Origin: Nitriliruptoraceae bacterium
GTDB lineage: Bacteria > Actinomycetota > Nitriliruptoria > Nitriliruptorales > Nitriliruptoraceae
Length of the DNA: 9,308 nucleotides
Assembly: GCA_007120565.1 (NCBI GenBank)
Contig: SKNK01000274.1
Location: forward strand, 1 to 9,308
Reading direction: 5' to 3'
Shown piece by piece: positions 1 to 6,429 of this stretch; positions within the stretch are counted from its first letter, which is position 1, and each line of letters starts with the position of its first letter. The notes beneath the pieces were generated by a model. It saw nothing but the letters and a program-made list of their open reading frames with translations, was not told the DNA's origin and did no database searches. The translations under genes and the position numbers were made by a program.

Positions 1-74
1 GGCGTTGGCGATCGTGCTCCCCGCGGTTCATCACCGTCGGCGACCACGCTACGACACCGCCTCGAGGAGTGATC

Positions 75-1325
75 GTGACCCTCTCCCTTCCCCCCGGTGT
101 CGACCACGCCCCCTCCGGGTCCTGGCGCACGATGACGCAGCACCGTGCCTGGCTCGACGCGGAGTGCCAACGGCTACTGCGCTTCTCTCCTGATCCACGT
201 CACCCGCTCGGCGGGTTCGCCTGGCTCGATGCCTCGGGATCCGCGGTCCCCGACCGTCCGGTGCTGACCTGGATCACCGCACGGATGGCGCACGTCCACG
301 CGCTGGCCACCCTCCGCGGCATCCCCGGCTCCGCCGCGCTTGTCGACCACGGCGTCGCCGCCCTGTCAGGTCCGCTCCACGACGACCGCTACGGAGGCTG
401 GCACCACCGCCTAGAACCCGACGGGTCAGCGTCCGGGCGCAAGGAGGCGTACACCCACGCGTTCGTCATCCTGGCGGCATCCAGCGCCGTGGCTGCCGGC
501 AGGAGCGGGGCCACCGATCTGCTCGACGACGCGCTCGCGGTGTTCGACGACCGCTTCTGGGAGCCGGAAGCCGGGCGGGTCACCGAGTCGTTCGCCGGGG
601 ACTTCTCCGACGAGCAGGACTACCGGGGCGCCAACAGCAACATGCACACCGTCGAAGCCCTGCTGGCTGCGGGGGATGTGACGGGCGAACCGCGGTGGCA
701 TGACCGTGCCTTGGGTATCGCCGAGCACCTGATCGATGAGGTCGCGCGGGCGCATGGCTGGCGGCTCGTGGAGCACTTCGACTCGGATTGGTCGCCTCAG
801 TTGGAGCACAACGCCGACGCGCTGGACGATCCCTTCCAGCCCTACGGGACCACCGTCGGCCACTGGTTGGAGTGGTCGCGCTTGCTGCTCCACCTCGAAG
901 CGTCGCTGCCGTCGTCACCGACCTGGTTGCTGGAGGCGGCAACGGAACTGTTCTCTGCGTCGGTGCGGATCGGGTGGTCTGCGGACGGTCAGCCCGGGTT
1001 CCCCTACACGTTGGACTGGCAGGACCGGCCCGTGGTCACCGCCCGGATGCACTGGGTGATGGCCGAGGCGATCGCGGCCGCCGCTGCGCTGCACGAACGG
1101 CGCGGCGATCCAGCGGTGGAGGCGTGGTACCGCTGCTTCTGGGACTACACCGAGGCGCACATCATCGACCGCGTGAGCGGCAGCTGGCACCACGAACTTG
1201 ATGCCGACCTGCGACCGGCGAGCGGGACCTGGGGTGGCAAGCCCGACCTGTACCACGCGGTTCAAGCGACGCTGCTGCCCCAGATGCAGCTCGCTCCCAG
1301 CCTCGCTGCACAGCTCGCCGGTTGA
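75..1325 (+). CDS. AGE-family aldose-ketose isomerase / 2-epimerase (mannose isomerase or YihS-like)
   Basis: A 416-residue cytosolic protein of the N-acylglucosamine 2-epimerase (AGE) family, which interconverts free or derivatised hexoses by proton transfer from catalytic histidines in an (alpha/alpha)6 barrel. Family-type segments seen in order: HPLGGFAWLD (43-52), TWITARMAHVHALA (65-78), YGGWHH (106-111), KEAYTHAF (123-130), NSNMHTVEALLAA (187-199), YGTTVGHWLEWSRLL (257-271), ARMHWVMAEA (323-332), SWHHELD (370-376) and KPDLYHAVQATLLP (389-402). Arg70, His191, His263 and Glu266 show the same spacing as the Arg55, His176, His248 and Glu251 I recall for E. coli YihS; His394 would match its last catalytic His. 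This favours an isomerase (mannose or sulfoquinovose type) over a GlcNAc 2-epimerase, but the substrate is not readable. Start: GTG at 75 sits 5 nt after GAGGAG (64-69). GTG at 69 overlaps that ribosome binding site and is less likely, although the frame is open to the window edge. The length is normal for the family. Confidence 0.9.
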   Translation: MTLSLPPGVDHAPSGSWRTMTQHRAWLDAECQRLLRFSPDPRHPLGGFAWLDASGSAVPDRPVLTWITARMAHVHALATLRGIPGSAALVDHGVAALSGPLHDDRYGGWHHRLEPDGSASGRKEAYTHAFVILAASSAVAAGRSGATDLLDDALAVFDDRFWEPEAGRVTESFAGDFSDEQDYRGANSNMHTVEALLAAGDVTGEPRWHDRALGIAEHLIDEVARAHGWRLVEHFDSDWSPQLEHNADALDDPFQPYGTTVGHWLEWSRLLLHLEASLPSSPTWLLEAATELFSASVRIGWSADGQPGFPYTLDWQDRPVVTARMHWVMAEAIAAAAALHERRGDPAVEAWYRCFWDYTEAHIIDRVSGSWHHELDADLRPASGTWGGKPDLYHAVQATLLPQMQLAPSLAAQLAG

Positions 1326-1344
1326 CCCGTCACCGAGGCTCACC

Positions 1345-1370
1345 CGTCGGCAGCCTCGGGGCAGCCGACG
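1345..1370. terminator. Candidate bidirectional terminator hairpin between convergent genes
   Basis: A 26-nt inverted repeat: a 7-bp stem (CGTCGGC/GCCGACG), an A-A mismatch, a further 3 bp (GCC/GGC) and a TCGG loop. It lies alone in the 60-bp gap between two convergent genes, ending 15 nt before the stop codon of the minus-strand gene. Position and symmetry suit termination from both sides. The run after the stem on the plus strand (TTCTGCTCCT) is only mildly T-rich and the other side has no T-run, so an intrinsic terminator is plausible but not proven. Confidence 0.5.
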
Positions 1371-1385
1371 TTCTGCTCCTCCGGG

Positions 1386-3251
1386 TCACCGTCGCGGTGC
1401 GTACCCCCAGCGTGTCTGAGCGAGCCGGGTCCAGATCTCCCGCGTGTTGTCCTCGGTCGGCTGCTGGTACGAGTAGACCATCGCCCCGTCGGCGGCCATC
1501 GCCGCTCGGACCTGACGCACGCCGTTCGAAGGATGGTTGAGGTAGCCACCCGGTCCGGGGACGACCTGCACGTCGGTCTCGCGTGCGAGGGCGACCTCGT
1601 AGCCGATCCACTGAGCGAACCAACGTGCCTGCGTTGGGTCGTGCGCCCGGAAGTAGTTCATGGGCATGACGGCGTCCACCTCGCCGCGCCGAACCCAGCC
1701 GTCCCAGTCCTGCAGCACACGGGTGTAGGCCAGGGTGCCCTGGAACCCGGCGCGATCTCGAGTGGCAGGTCCATCCCCCCAGGTGATCACCGCAGCCGAC
1801 AGGTCAACGGAGTTGCCCGAAGCTTGGATCGCTTCACGCGCCCCGAGGATCACCTGGCGGGTCTGTTCCCGGCGCCAGTTCGTCCAACGTGTGTCGGTCG
1901 CGGCAGGCGTGCCGGTCGCCCCGGTCTCGGCGCGGTACTGGGCAAGGGCAAGCGGGTTGTAGCCGTGGCGCGCGGACTCGTAGCGCACGTAGTCGAGGTG
2001 GATGGCGTCGAGGTCGTAGTTCTCGGCGAGCTCCCCGACCACCGCGGCCACATGCTCCTGGACCCCCGGCACCCCCGGGTCGAGGTAGCTGGACCACGAC
2101 CCGTCCACGGTGCGGCTGACCCATCGCCGGTTCTCGGGGGCGGCGAGGCCGTGCTCGGTGTGCATCCAGCCCGCCGGGGCCGGAAGATCGCGGTAGACGT
2201 CGTGCCACGTCGGCGCGACCGAGAACCACGCGTGGACCTCGATGCCGCGCGCATGCGCGATGGGGATCAACTCGGCGAGGACGTCGAAGTCTGTGGCGAT
2301 CCGGGGGTCCGGCGTTCTCGGCAGCACGTTGGACGTGTAGTACGCATCGTGGCGTCGGACCACCTGCGCGATGATCACGTTCACGTCGGCGGCGGCGAGT
2401 TCGTCCACCATGGTCCGGATGCCTGCCCTGGACTTCAGCGTGTCGTCGAACAGGTGCACCCAGGCGCCCCGCATCCGGCTGTGGTACGCGTCGTCTGCTG
2501 CTGGCCGGGTCGCCGGTAGCTCCGCGAGTTCCTCGACCCACAGGATCTGGACCGACCGTGTGACGAACGAGGCCATCTGGTCCCTCGGTACCGCCCGGCG
2601 AGGTTCGAAGGTCGTTGCGGTCACCCCGGAGGTGATGTTGGCGGCGACGAGGCGGCTGATCGCCTCACGGTGCACGTTGTCGACGGGAACGTCACCGAAG
2701 GGCATCGGTCCCGGGGGGAGCAGGAGGTCGTAGCCGTGCTCGAAGGTGCGCGCCAGCAGCGACGCCATCTGTGCCCGGCTGACCGGAAGATCCGGCTCGT
2801 ACCGGCTCGTCGTGACCCCCGCGGCGATGCCGAGCGAGGCGAGGAGGTCGATATCGGCCTCGAAGACGTGGCCGACCGTGTCCGTGAACCCCGCCGAGGG
2901 CGCGGTCGAGGGGGCATGCCCGGTCGTGCGGAGCAGCCTTGCGATCATCGCGGCTGTCTGACCCCGGGTGACGTTGTCGGTGGGGGCGAACCCCGTGGTG
3001 CTTCGGCCTTCCGCGAGGCCCCACCAGACGGCGCAGTCGATGGCCGCGCGGTGGGGGGTGGTGGCCGTATCCGTGAACCCGGTCGCCGGGACCAGGTGTG
3101 TCGCGCAGGCACCGGAACCGGTCGCGGCGTCGGCCGCCGGCACGGACGGCAGAAGTGCCGCGACCAGCGCGAGGACCATCCCGACCGTCAGCACGGCGCG
3201 GGTCCGCAGGCTCCGAGGGTTCCGAACGGCGGTGGGATCGAGGTACGGCAT
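1386..3251 (-). CDS. Secreted SLH-domain glycoside hydrolase-like protein (GHL10 / PF02638 type)
   Basis: A 621-residue exported protein. Residues 15-42 form a signal peptide: basic RNPRSLRTR, hydrophobic core VLTVGMVLALVAALL, and probable cleavage after ADA at 42. Three SLH repeats follow at about 57-107, 121-170 and 184-233. Each has the F-T/G-D start, an aliphatic helix with G-I-x-x-G, and a variant of the ITRAE motif (VTRGQ, VSRAQ, VPRDQ). They should tether the protein to cell-wall polymer. From about 258 a TIM-barrel glycosidase-like domain begins with RGAWVHL. It continues with NVIIAQVV (291-298), GIEVHAWF (336-343) and the family hallmark AIHLDYVRYE (416-425) with Asp420, then VDAVMPMNYF (525-534) and GPGGYLNHP. 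This matches the GHL10 family (B. subtilis YngK-like), whose substrates are mostly unknown. Start: ATG at 3251 is 6 nt downstream of GGAGGG (3263-3258). An upstream in-frame start at 3326 would add 25 residues ahead of the signal peptide and is unlikely. The gene is followed by a convergent isomerase gene. Confidence 0.88.
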   Translation of the reverse strand: MPYLDPTAVRNPRSLRTRAVLTVGMVLALVAALLPSVPAADAATGSGACATHLVPATGFTDTATTPHRAAIDCAVWWGLAEGRSTTGFAPTDNVTRGQTAAMIARLLRTTGHAPSTAPSAGFTDTVGHVFEADIDLLASLGIAAGVTTSRYEPDLPVSRAQMASLLARTFEHGYDLLLPPGPMPFGDVPVDNVHREAISRLVAANITSGVTATTFEPRRAVPRDQMASFVTRSVQILWVEELAELPATRPAADDAYHSRMRGAWVHLFDDTLKSRAGIRTMVDELAAADVNVIIAQVVRRHDAYYTSNVLPRTPDPRIATDFDVLAELIPIAHARGIEVHAWFSVAPTWHDVYRDLPAPAGWMHTEHGLAAPENRRWVSRTVDGSWSSYLDPGVPGVQEHVAAVVGELAENYDLDAIHLDYVRYESARHGYNPLALAQYRAETGATGTPAATDTRWTNWRREQTRQVILGAREAIQASGNSVDLSAAVITWGDGPATRDRAGFQGTLAYTRVLQDWDGWVRRGEVDAVMPMNYFRAHDPTQARWFAQWIGYEVALARETDVQVVPGPGGYLNHPSNGVRQVRAAMAADGAMVYSYQQPTEDNTREIWTRLAQTRWGYAPRR

Positions 3252-3263
3252 GGTCCACCCTCC

Positions 3264-3305
3264 GGTGCTCCGCAGGGAGCACCCGCACACGGCTCCGAGA
3301 GGAGC
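3264..3305 (-). promoter_or_regulatory. Two related inverted repeats in the leader of the SLH hydrolase gene
   Basis: Two hairpin-forming repeats lie just before the ribosome binding site of the hydrolase gene. The first (3264-3283) is a perfect 8-bp stem, GGTGCTCC/GGAGCACC, around a 4-nt loop. Its end abuts GGAGGG, the ribosome binding site at 3263-3258. The second (3292-3305) is GCTCC-GAGA-GGAGC. Both share GCTCCG-NNN-GGAGCAC, and their centres are 25 bp apart. They could be a double operator for a dimeric repressor or an RNA structure controlling translation. The sequence cannot decide which, and no clear -10 box was found upstream. Confidence 0.45.
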
Positions 3306-3359
3306 ACGAGGACATGGTGCATCCACCAGCCACAGGAACCCGCACCGCAGTTGAAGGTC

Positions 3360-3374
3360 GCGCGGCTGCCGCGC
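3360..3374. repeat. GC-rich palindrome in the membrane-protein / hydrolase gap
   Basis: A perfect 7-1-7 inverted repeat, GCGCGGC-T-GCCGCGC. It lies 30 nt past the stop codon of the membrane-protein gene on the minus strand and about 110 bp before the hydrolase start. As RNA it would fold into a 6-bp GC stem with a 3-nt loop. There is no T-run after it, so it could be a poor terminator, part of a promoter region, or chance in GC-rich DNA. Confidence 0.35.
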
Positions 3375-3403
3375 TCCCCGACCCGCCCGGTCACGGGGGT
3401 TCG

Positions 3404-4762
3404 TCAGCCAGGCGGGTTGCGATATCGCGCTGCGGCTGTCGAGCGGACCTGCTCGGGATCGACACGTCCCAGGGGCCAGAGGATGACCACGAGATGCGCC
3501 ACGGCCGCGAGGAGCACGAGCAGCCAGCCCACGCGCATGAGTGGCTCGACGAAGGTCGTTGTCAGCCCCGGTGTGAGGTCTGCGACCAATGCCAAGACCA
3601 CGCCGAGGTTCAAGGTGGCGGTACGGGTCCGCGCGAGCCGCTCCGTCCGAGCGATGAGCACGTCGCGACTCGCGAAGTCGCGACCGCGAAGCATCGGGGT
3701 CACGTACAGCAGCACGGCGAGTATCAGCTGGGCGAACACGCCGATCAGCAGCGCGACCGCCAGGCCTACGTTCCAGCTCTGGCGACCCACCACGAGAAGC
3801 GCCAGGTCGATCGCAACGCCGACCGGCAACCAGATGACGACCGCGGCCAGACTCCAGCGCAACGGCGAGCGGTCATGCGCCCGGCAGGCTCGCAGCAGTG
3901 GCATGGCGACGACGATCACGGCCTGGAGGTAGATGGCGAACCCTGCCGCCAGCACCAACATGGCCGGTCCCTCAGCGCCGTCACCGATGGACCGGCCCAG
4001 GCTGCGGAGGAAGAGGCCGAGCGTGCCTATCCCTAGCCCGAACATCGCGCGGAGCACCGCGTCTGATGCCCGCTTCTCCGCGCCCGGCTCGATGCGCACG
4101 CGCAGCAGGGCGGGACCGAACACCACCAGCGTGGTCAGCACCGTGAGCCCTGCCCACCCGAGCACGTTGAGATGGATGTGCGCCTCACGGACGCCGAGGT
4201 AGATCTCGCCGGGCACCACGCCCGCACCCAGCATGCCGCCGAGCCCGGCTGAGATCAGGAAGAGCACGTGCGCGTTCTCGTACCGCCGCACGACCCAGAC
4301 GAAGCGGTCGTTGTGGGCACGTGCACGAAGTCGCCGCAGGGTGACCACGTTCATCGCGATGACGAACATGATGCCCACGGTCCCGATCACGAGCGGCCAG
4401 TGTGCGTTGATGGCGCGGCCCGTCACCATCGAGGTGATCGACGCACCGAGCAGGAGCGCCAACGCCCATGTCGCTGCTACCGGCTCGCGCAGGTCGCCGC
4501 CGCCAGTGAAGCGGGCGGCGAAGTTCCGCGAGAACGACCACAGCAGGGTGGTCAGCACGCCCAAGGTGAACAGGTGGGTGACCAGCCAGCGCCCGCCCGG
4601 AAGCGCCTGCCCGGCCGAGAGCCAGACGATGCTCGCGAGCCCGTACATGATCGCGATGCCGATGGCCGGGGCGTTGCGCGCGAACGGCGAGTCGCCCAGC
4701 GGGGTGGCGCGATGTCCCACCAGCCCACGATCGATGTCGACCTGCTCGCTCCCGTACCCCAT
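3404..4762 (-). CDS. Polytopic membrane protein resembling the membrane module of actinobacterial NirK-like copper proteins
   Basis: A 452-residue integral membrane protein with about 12 hydrophobic segments (roughly 31-51, 57-78, 95-113, 121-142, 163-187, 195-220, 237-256, 266-290, 303-326, 332-354, 382-400, 408-430). Histidines lie in or at the edge of helices: WLVTHLFTLGVLTTLLW (His63), NAHWPL (His121), ENAHVLFL (His165) and EAHIHLNVLGWAGLTVLTTL (His195, His197). From memory, the His63 segment and the HxHxNxLGW segment with its FGPALLRVRI tail match the N-terminal membrane domain of actinobacterial proteins that continue into NirK-like cupredoxin domains. They more loosely recall heme-copper oxidase subunit I and NnrS. 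No cupredoxin domain is present here. Binding of heme or copper is therefore an inference, and no catalytic function should be assumed. Start: ATG at 4762 follows AAGGGAGG with only 2 nt between, which is unusually tight. The gene probably has its own promoter, with the SLH hydrolase gene 152 bp downstream. Confidence 0.8.
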   Translation of the reverse strand: MGYGSEQVDIDRGLVGHRATPLGDSPFARNAPAIGIAIMYGLASIVWLSAGQALPGGRWLVTHLFTLGVLTTLLWSFSRNFAARFTGGGDLREPVAATWALALLLGASITSMVTGRAINAHWPLVIGTVGIMFVIAMNVVTLRRLRARAHNDRFVWVVRRYENAHVLFLISAGLGGMLGAGVVPGEIYLGVREAHIHLNVLGWAGLTVLTTLVVFGPALLRVRIEPGAEKRASDAVLRAMFGLGIGTLGLFLRSLGRSIGDGAEGPAMLVLAAGFAIYLQAVIVVAMPLLRACRAHDRSPLRWSLAAVVIWLPVGVAIDLALLVVGRQSWNVGLAVALLIGVFAQLILAVLLYVTPMLRGRDFASRDVLIARTERLARTRTATLNLGVVLALVADLTPGLTTTFVEPLMRVGWLLVLLAAVAHLVVILWPLGRVDPEQVRSTAAARYRNPPG

Positions 4763-4790
4763 GGCCTCCCTTCGGCTGGAGGAGGGAGCC
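4763..4790 (-). promoter_or_regulatory. Inverted repeat covering the ribosome binding site of the membrane-protein gene
   Basis: On the minus strand GGCTCCCT (4790-4783) can pair with AGGGAGGCC (4771-4763), with one bulged G and an 11-nt loop. The second arm contains the GGGAGG ribosome binding site directly before the ATG at 4762. If the transcript starts upstream, this would hide the ribosome binding site. However, a -10-like TAGGCT (4792-4787) would start the RNA near 4780 and leave the first arm untranscribed. The two readings exclude each other. Confidence 0.3.
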
Positions 4791-4885
4791 TACGTCGCCC
4801 GGGTCGGTAGGCGCCATGCCTCCCTTGTGCATCTGGCTGGAAGACCACGGGATGCCGAGATCCGGTCCTCCCGCGGTCCTGCCGA

Positions 4886-4891
4886 TAGCCT
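4886..4891 (+). promoter_or_regulatory. Candidate -10 box of tRNA-Ser(UGA)
   Basis: TAGCCT fits the actinobacterial TAnnnT -10 pattern and would place the transcript start near 4898, about 18 nt before the tRNA. No convincing -35 box is visible 16-18 nt upstream. The leader would begin inside a small perfect hairpin, CGGTCC-TCCG-GGACCG (4897-4912), which ends 3 nt before the mature tRNA 5' end. Confidence 0.3.
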
Positions 4892-4915
4892 GCCCTCGGT
4901 CCTCCGGGACCGCAC

Positions 4916-5003
4916 GGAGGGTTGGCAGAGCGGACGATTGCACCGGTCTTGAAAACCGGCGTGCCTCACGGCACCGGGGGTTCGAATCCCCCACCCTCCG
5001 CCA
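4916..5003 (+). tRNA. tRNA-Ser (anticodon UGA), CCA encoded
   Basis: A complete 88-nt class II tRNA. The acceptor stem is GGAGGGT (4916-4922) with ACCCTCC (4993-4999), then discriminator G5000 and an encoded CCA. The D stem is GCA/TGC. The anticodon stem CCGGT/ACCGG encloses CTTGAAA, giving anticodon UGA, which reads UCN serine codons. The long variable arm GTGCC-TCAC-GGCAC and the T arm GGGGG-TTCGAAT-CCCCC are both perfect. The long variable arm and G discriminator are the standard serine identity features. Confidence 0.98.
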
Positions 5004-5030
5004 TCGCGCCTCGCGGTTCTGGCCCGTGCC

Positions 5031-5054
5031 TTGACCGATGGGGAAGTCGGTCGA
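5031..5054 (+). terminator. Possible hairpin terminator after tRNA-Ser(UGA)
   Basis: TTGACCGA (5031-5038) pairs with TCGGTCGA (5047-5054), with one U-G wobble, around an 8-nt loop. It starts 28 nt after the tRNA. There is no T-run, so termination would be weak. It could equally be an operator ahead of the sensor kinase operon, since it lies 14 bp before a -10-like box. Confidence 0.3.
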
Positions 5055-5067
5055 CGGGTCCGAGCAC

Positions 5068-5073
5068 TAGCCT
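5068..5073 (+). promoter_or_regulatory. Candidate -10 box of the sensor kinase operon
   Basis: TAGCCT, the same hexamer as before the upstream tRNA, would give a start near 5080 and a leader of about 33 nt to the GTG at 5113. No clear -35 element is seen, so support is limited to the hexamer and its position in the 109-bp gap. Confidence 0.3.
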
Positions 5074-5112
5074 GGCGAGGGCACGGTCGGGGGCTCTGGA
5101 AGGGACCGGTGA

Positions 5113-6429
5113 GTGGACGCGGCCGCGGAGGCGCTACTCCTGATCCTGGCCGCAGCGATGATCGCGACCTCCGCGATCGCGGTGCCTGCGCTGCGTCGCA
5201 CCTTGCAGACCGGCATCAGCGTCGTTGCGGTGTTGGGTGCCATCCTCTCGGGATGGGTGTTGGCAGACGTCTTGATGCTGTGGGCGCTGGTGTTCGTGCT
5301 CGCCGCCGTATCGACGAGCTACGCGACGGAGTTCCGACGGAGCGGTCAAGCCGAGAACGAGGCCCGAAAGGCGGCGGAGCGCCGCACCGAACTGCTTGAA
5401 GCTGTCCGGGCGTTGCCTGAGCTGGATCTGCACGGCGCTGCCCAGGTGACCACGGCGGCGCTGCGCGCCTTCGGCGCCGTCGCTTCAGGCGTGGTCGTGG
5501 TTCGTGACGATCGGATCGTGCCTATCGACCTCAACGGTGTTCCCCCCATCGAACGGCTGCTTCGTGTTGGTGAGGGCGTCTCCGGCCGTGCGGTTGCGGA
5601 GGGACGGACGCTCGTCTTCGAGGACTACCAGGAACTGCCGGAACGGTTCGACCACCTCCACAACCTCCGGTCGACGATCAGCACGCCGATCCGGGTCGGC
5701 GATGAGGTCGTCGGGGCGGTCATGGCTGCTCAGGTCCAGTCCGGTCCCCCGACGGAGGGGCAGATCGAGGTCACCGAGGTGCTCGCGACGCACCTGGGCG
5801 CCGTGATCGCCACCCGCCGACAACTCGAGAACCGCCGCAACCTGCTCGAGCGGATGGACCGACTGGAGGCGATGCGGAGTGCCTTCGTCGAGGAGGTCTC
5901 GGACGAGCTTCGCGATCCGTTGACCATCATCCGCGGCGCGGGGCACACGATGCGCAAGCACAGCCAGGATCTGCGGGACGAGGATCGCGAACACCTGCTC
6001 GAACGTCTCTGCGCACAAGCCGACGAGTTGCGCAGCGTGGTCGACGCGCTCTTGGACTTCTCTCGGGTCCAGTCCCAACAGAACGAGCCGGAGCTCGCTG
6101 TTGTGAGCATCCGGCAGCTGCTCGGGACGTTCGGGGCGCGCGTCAACCTGCGCGGCTCGCTTCCGATCGATGTGCAGGTCGAGGTGGACGTGACGTTGAC
6201 CCGCCACGCGGTCGACCTTCTCCTCGCCGATCGCATCGCCGAAGTCGACATCGTGGTCAGCGAGGGGTCGGTCGCCATCAGGTTCTGCGAAGCCGGTCTC
6301 GAGCGTCCCGCCGTCGTTCGTTCGCTGGCCCAGCAACTGATGGTGGAGGCTGGTGGAACGCTGCGGTTCGAGGACGCCCCGACGCTGGTGCTGCCACGAC
6401 CGCTCCATCCCGGGGAGGCGGTGTTGTGA
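5113..6429 (+). CDS. Membrane GAF-domain histidine kinase homologue lacking catalytic residues (pseudokinase)
   Basis: A 438-residue protein laid out like a sensor histidine kinase. Two or three membrane helices lie in 7-70, followed by a charged linker (72-97), a GAF domain (about 100-235) and a coiled coil (236-256). A HisKA-like helix hairpin spans 257-320, with a remnant ATPase domain to the end. In the H-box, EVSDELRDPLTII (261-273), Asp264 replaces the phospho-accepting His, and Asp268 replaces the Thr/Asn used for phosphatase activity. The C-terminal part has no N box (LLLADRIAEV where the partner has NLLGNVAKHT), no DxGxG and no GLGL motif. Only the final VEAGGTLRFE-like strand remains recognisable. 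It should therefore neither bind ATP normally nor autophosphorylate. A regulatory or sensory role, perhaps by heterodimerising with the next gene product, is inferred. Start: GTG at 5113, 7 nt after GGAAGGGA (5098-5105). The stop overlaps the next start as GTGA. The frame is intact through to the overlap, so this is not an ordinary decayed pseudogene. Confidence 0.88.
   Translation: MDAAAEALLLILAAAMIATSAIAVPALRRTLQTGISVVAVLGAILSGWVLADVLMLWALVFVLAAVSTSYATEFRRSGQAENEARKAAERRTELLEAVRALPELDLHGAAQVTTAALRAFGAVASGVVVVRDDRIVPIDLNGVPPIERLLRVGEGVSGRAVAEGRTLVFEDYQELPERFDHLHNLRSTISTPIRVGDEVVGAVMAAQVQSGPPTEGQIEVTEVLATHLGAVIATRRQLENRRNLLERMDRLEAMRSAFVEEVSDELRDPLTIIRGAGHTMRKHSQDLRDEDREHLLERLCAQADELRSVVDALLDFSRVQSQQNEPELAVVSIRQLLGTFGARVNLRGSLPIDVQVEVDVTLTRHAVDLLLADRIAEVDIVVSEGSVAIRFCEAGLERPAVVRSLAQQLMVEAGGTLRFEDAPTLVLPRPLHPGEAVL

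Noticed and set aside
1..72. Possible 3' end of an upstream gene in frame 1, ending in LRHRLEE and a TGA that overlaps a GTG at 69 as GTGA
   Set aside because: Only 23 codons are visible, with no recognisable domain, and the better supported start of the next gene is 75. The frame may simply be open by chance in GC-rich DNA.
1533..2519. Long plus-strand open frame (328 codons) opposite the SLH hydrolase gene
   Set aside because: It is antisense to a gene with clear domain signatures; its translation is low complexity, rich in Arg, Val and Gly, with no motif. A shadow of high-GC codon bias.
2670..3932. Long plus-strand open frame (420 codons) spanning the hydrolase 5' end, the gap and the membrane-protein 3' end
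   Set aside because: It crosses two real minus-strand genes and an intergenic region, and its translation is Arg/Ser/Thr-rich without domains.
4916..5003. tRNA-Ser(UGA) as an attachment site for a mobile element
   Set aside because: No repeat of its 3' end, integrase or transposase was found in the window.
5113..6429. Treating the first kinase gene as a frameshifted pseudogene
   Set aside because: The frame is continuous, the start and ribosome binding site are good, the GAF and helical regions are intact and the overlap with the next gene is exact. Loss of catalytic residues is by substitution and shortening, not by frame disruption.
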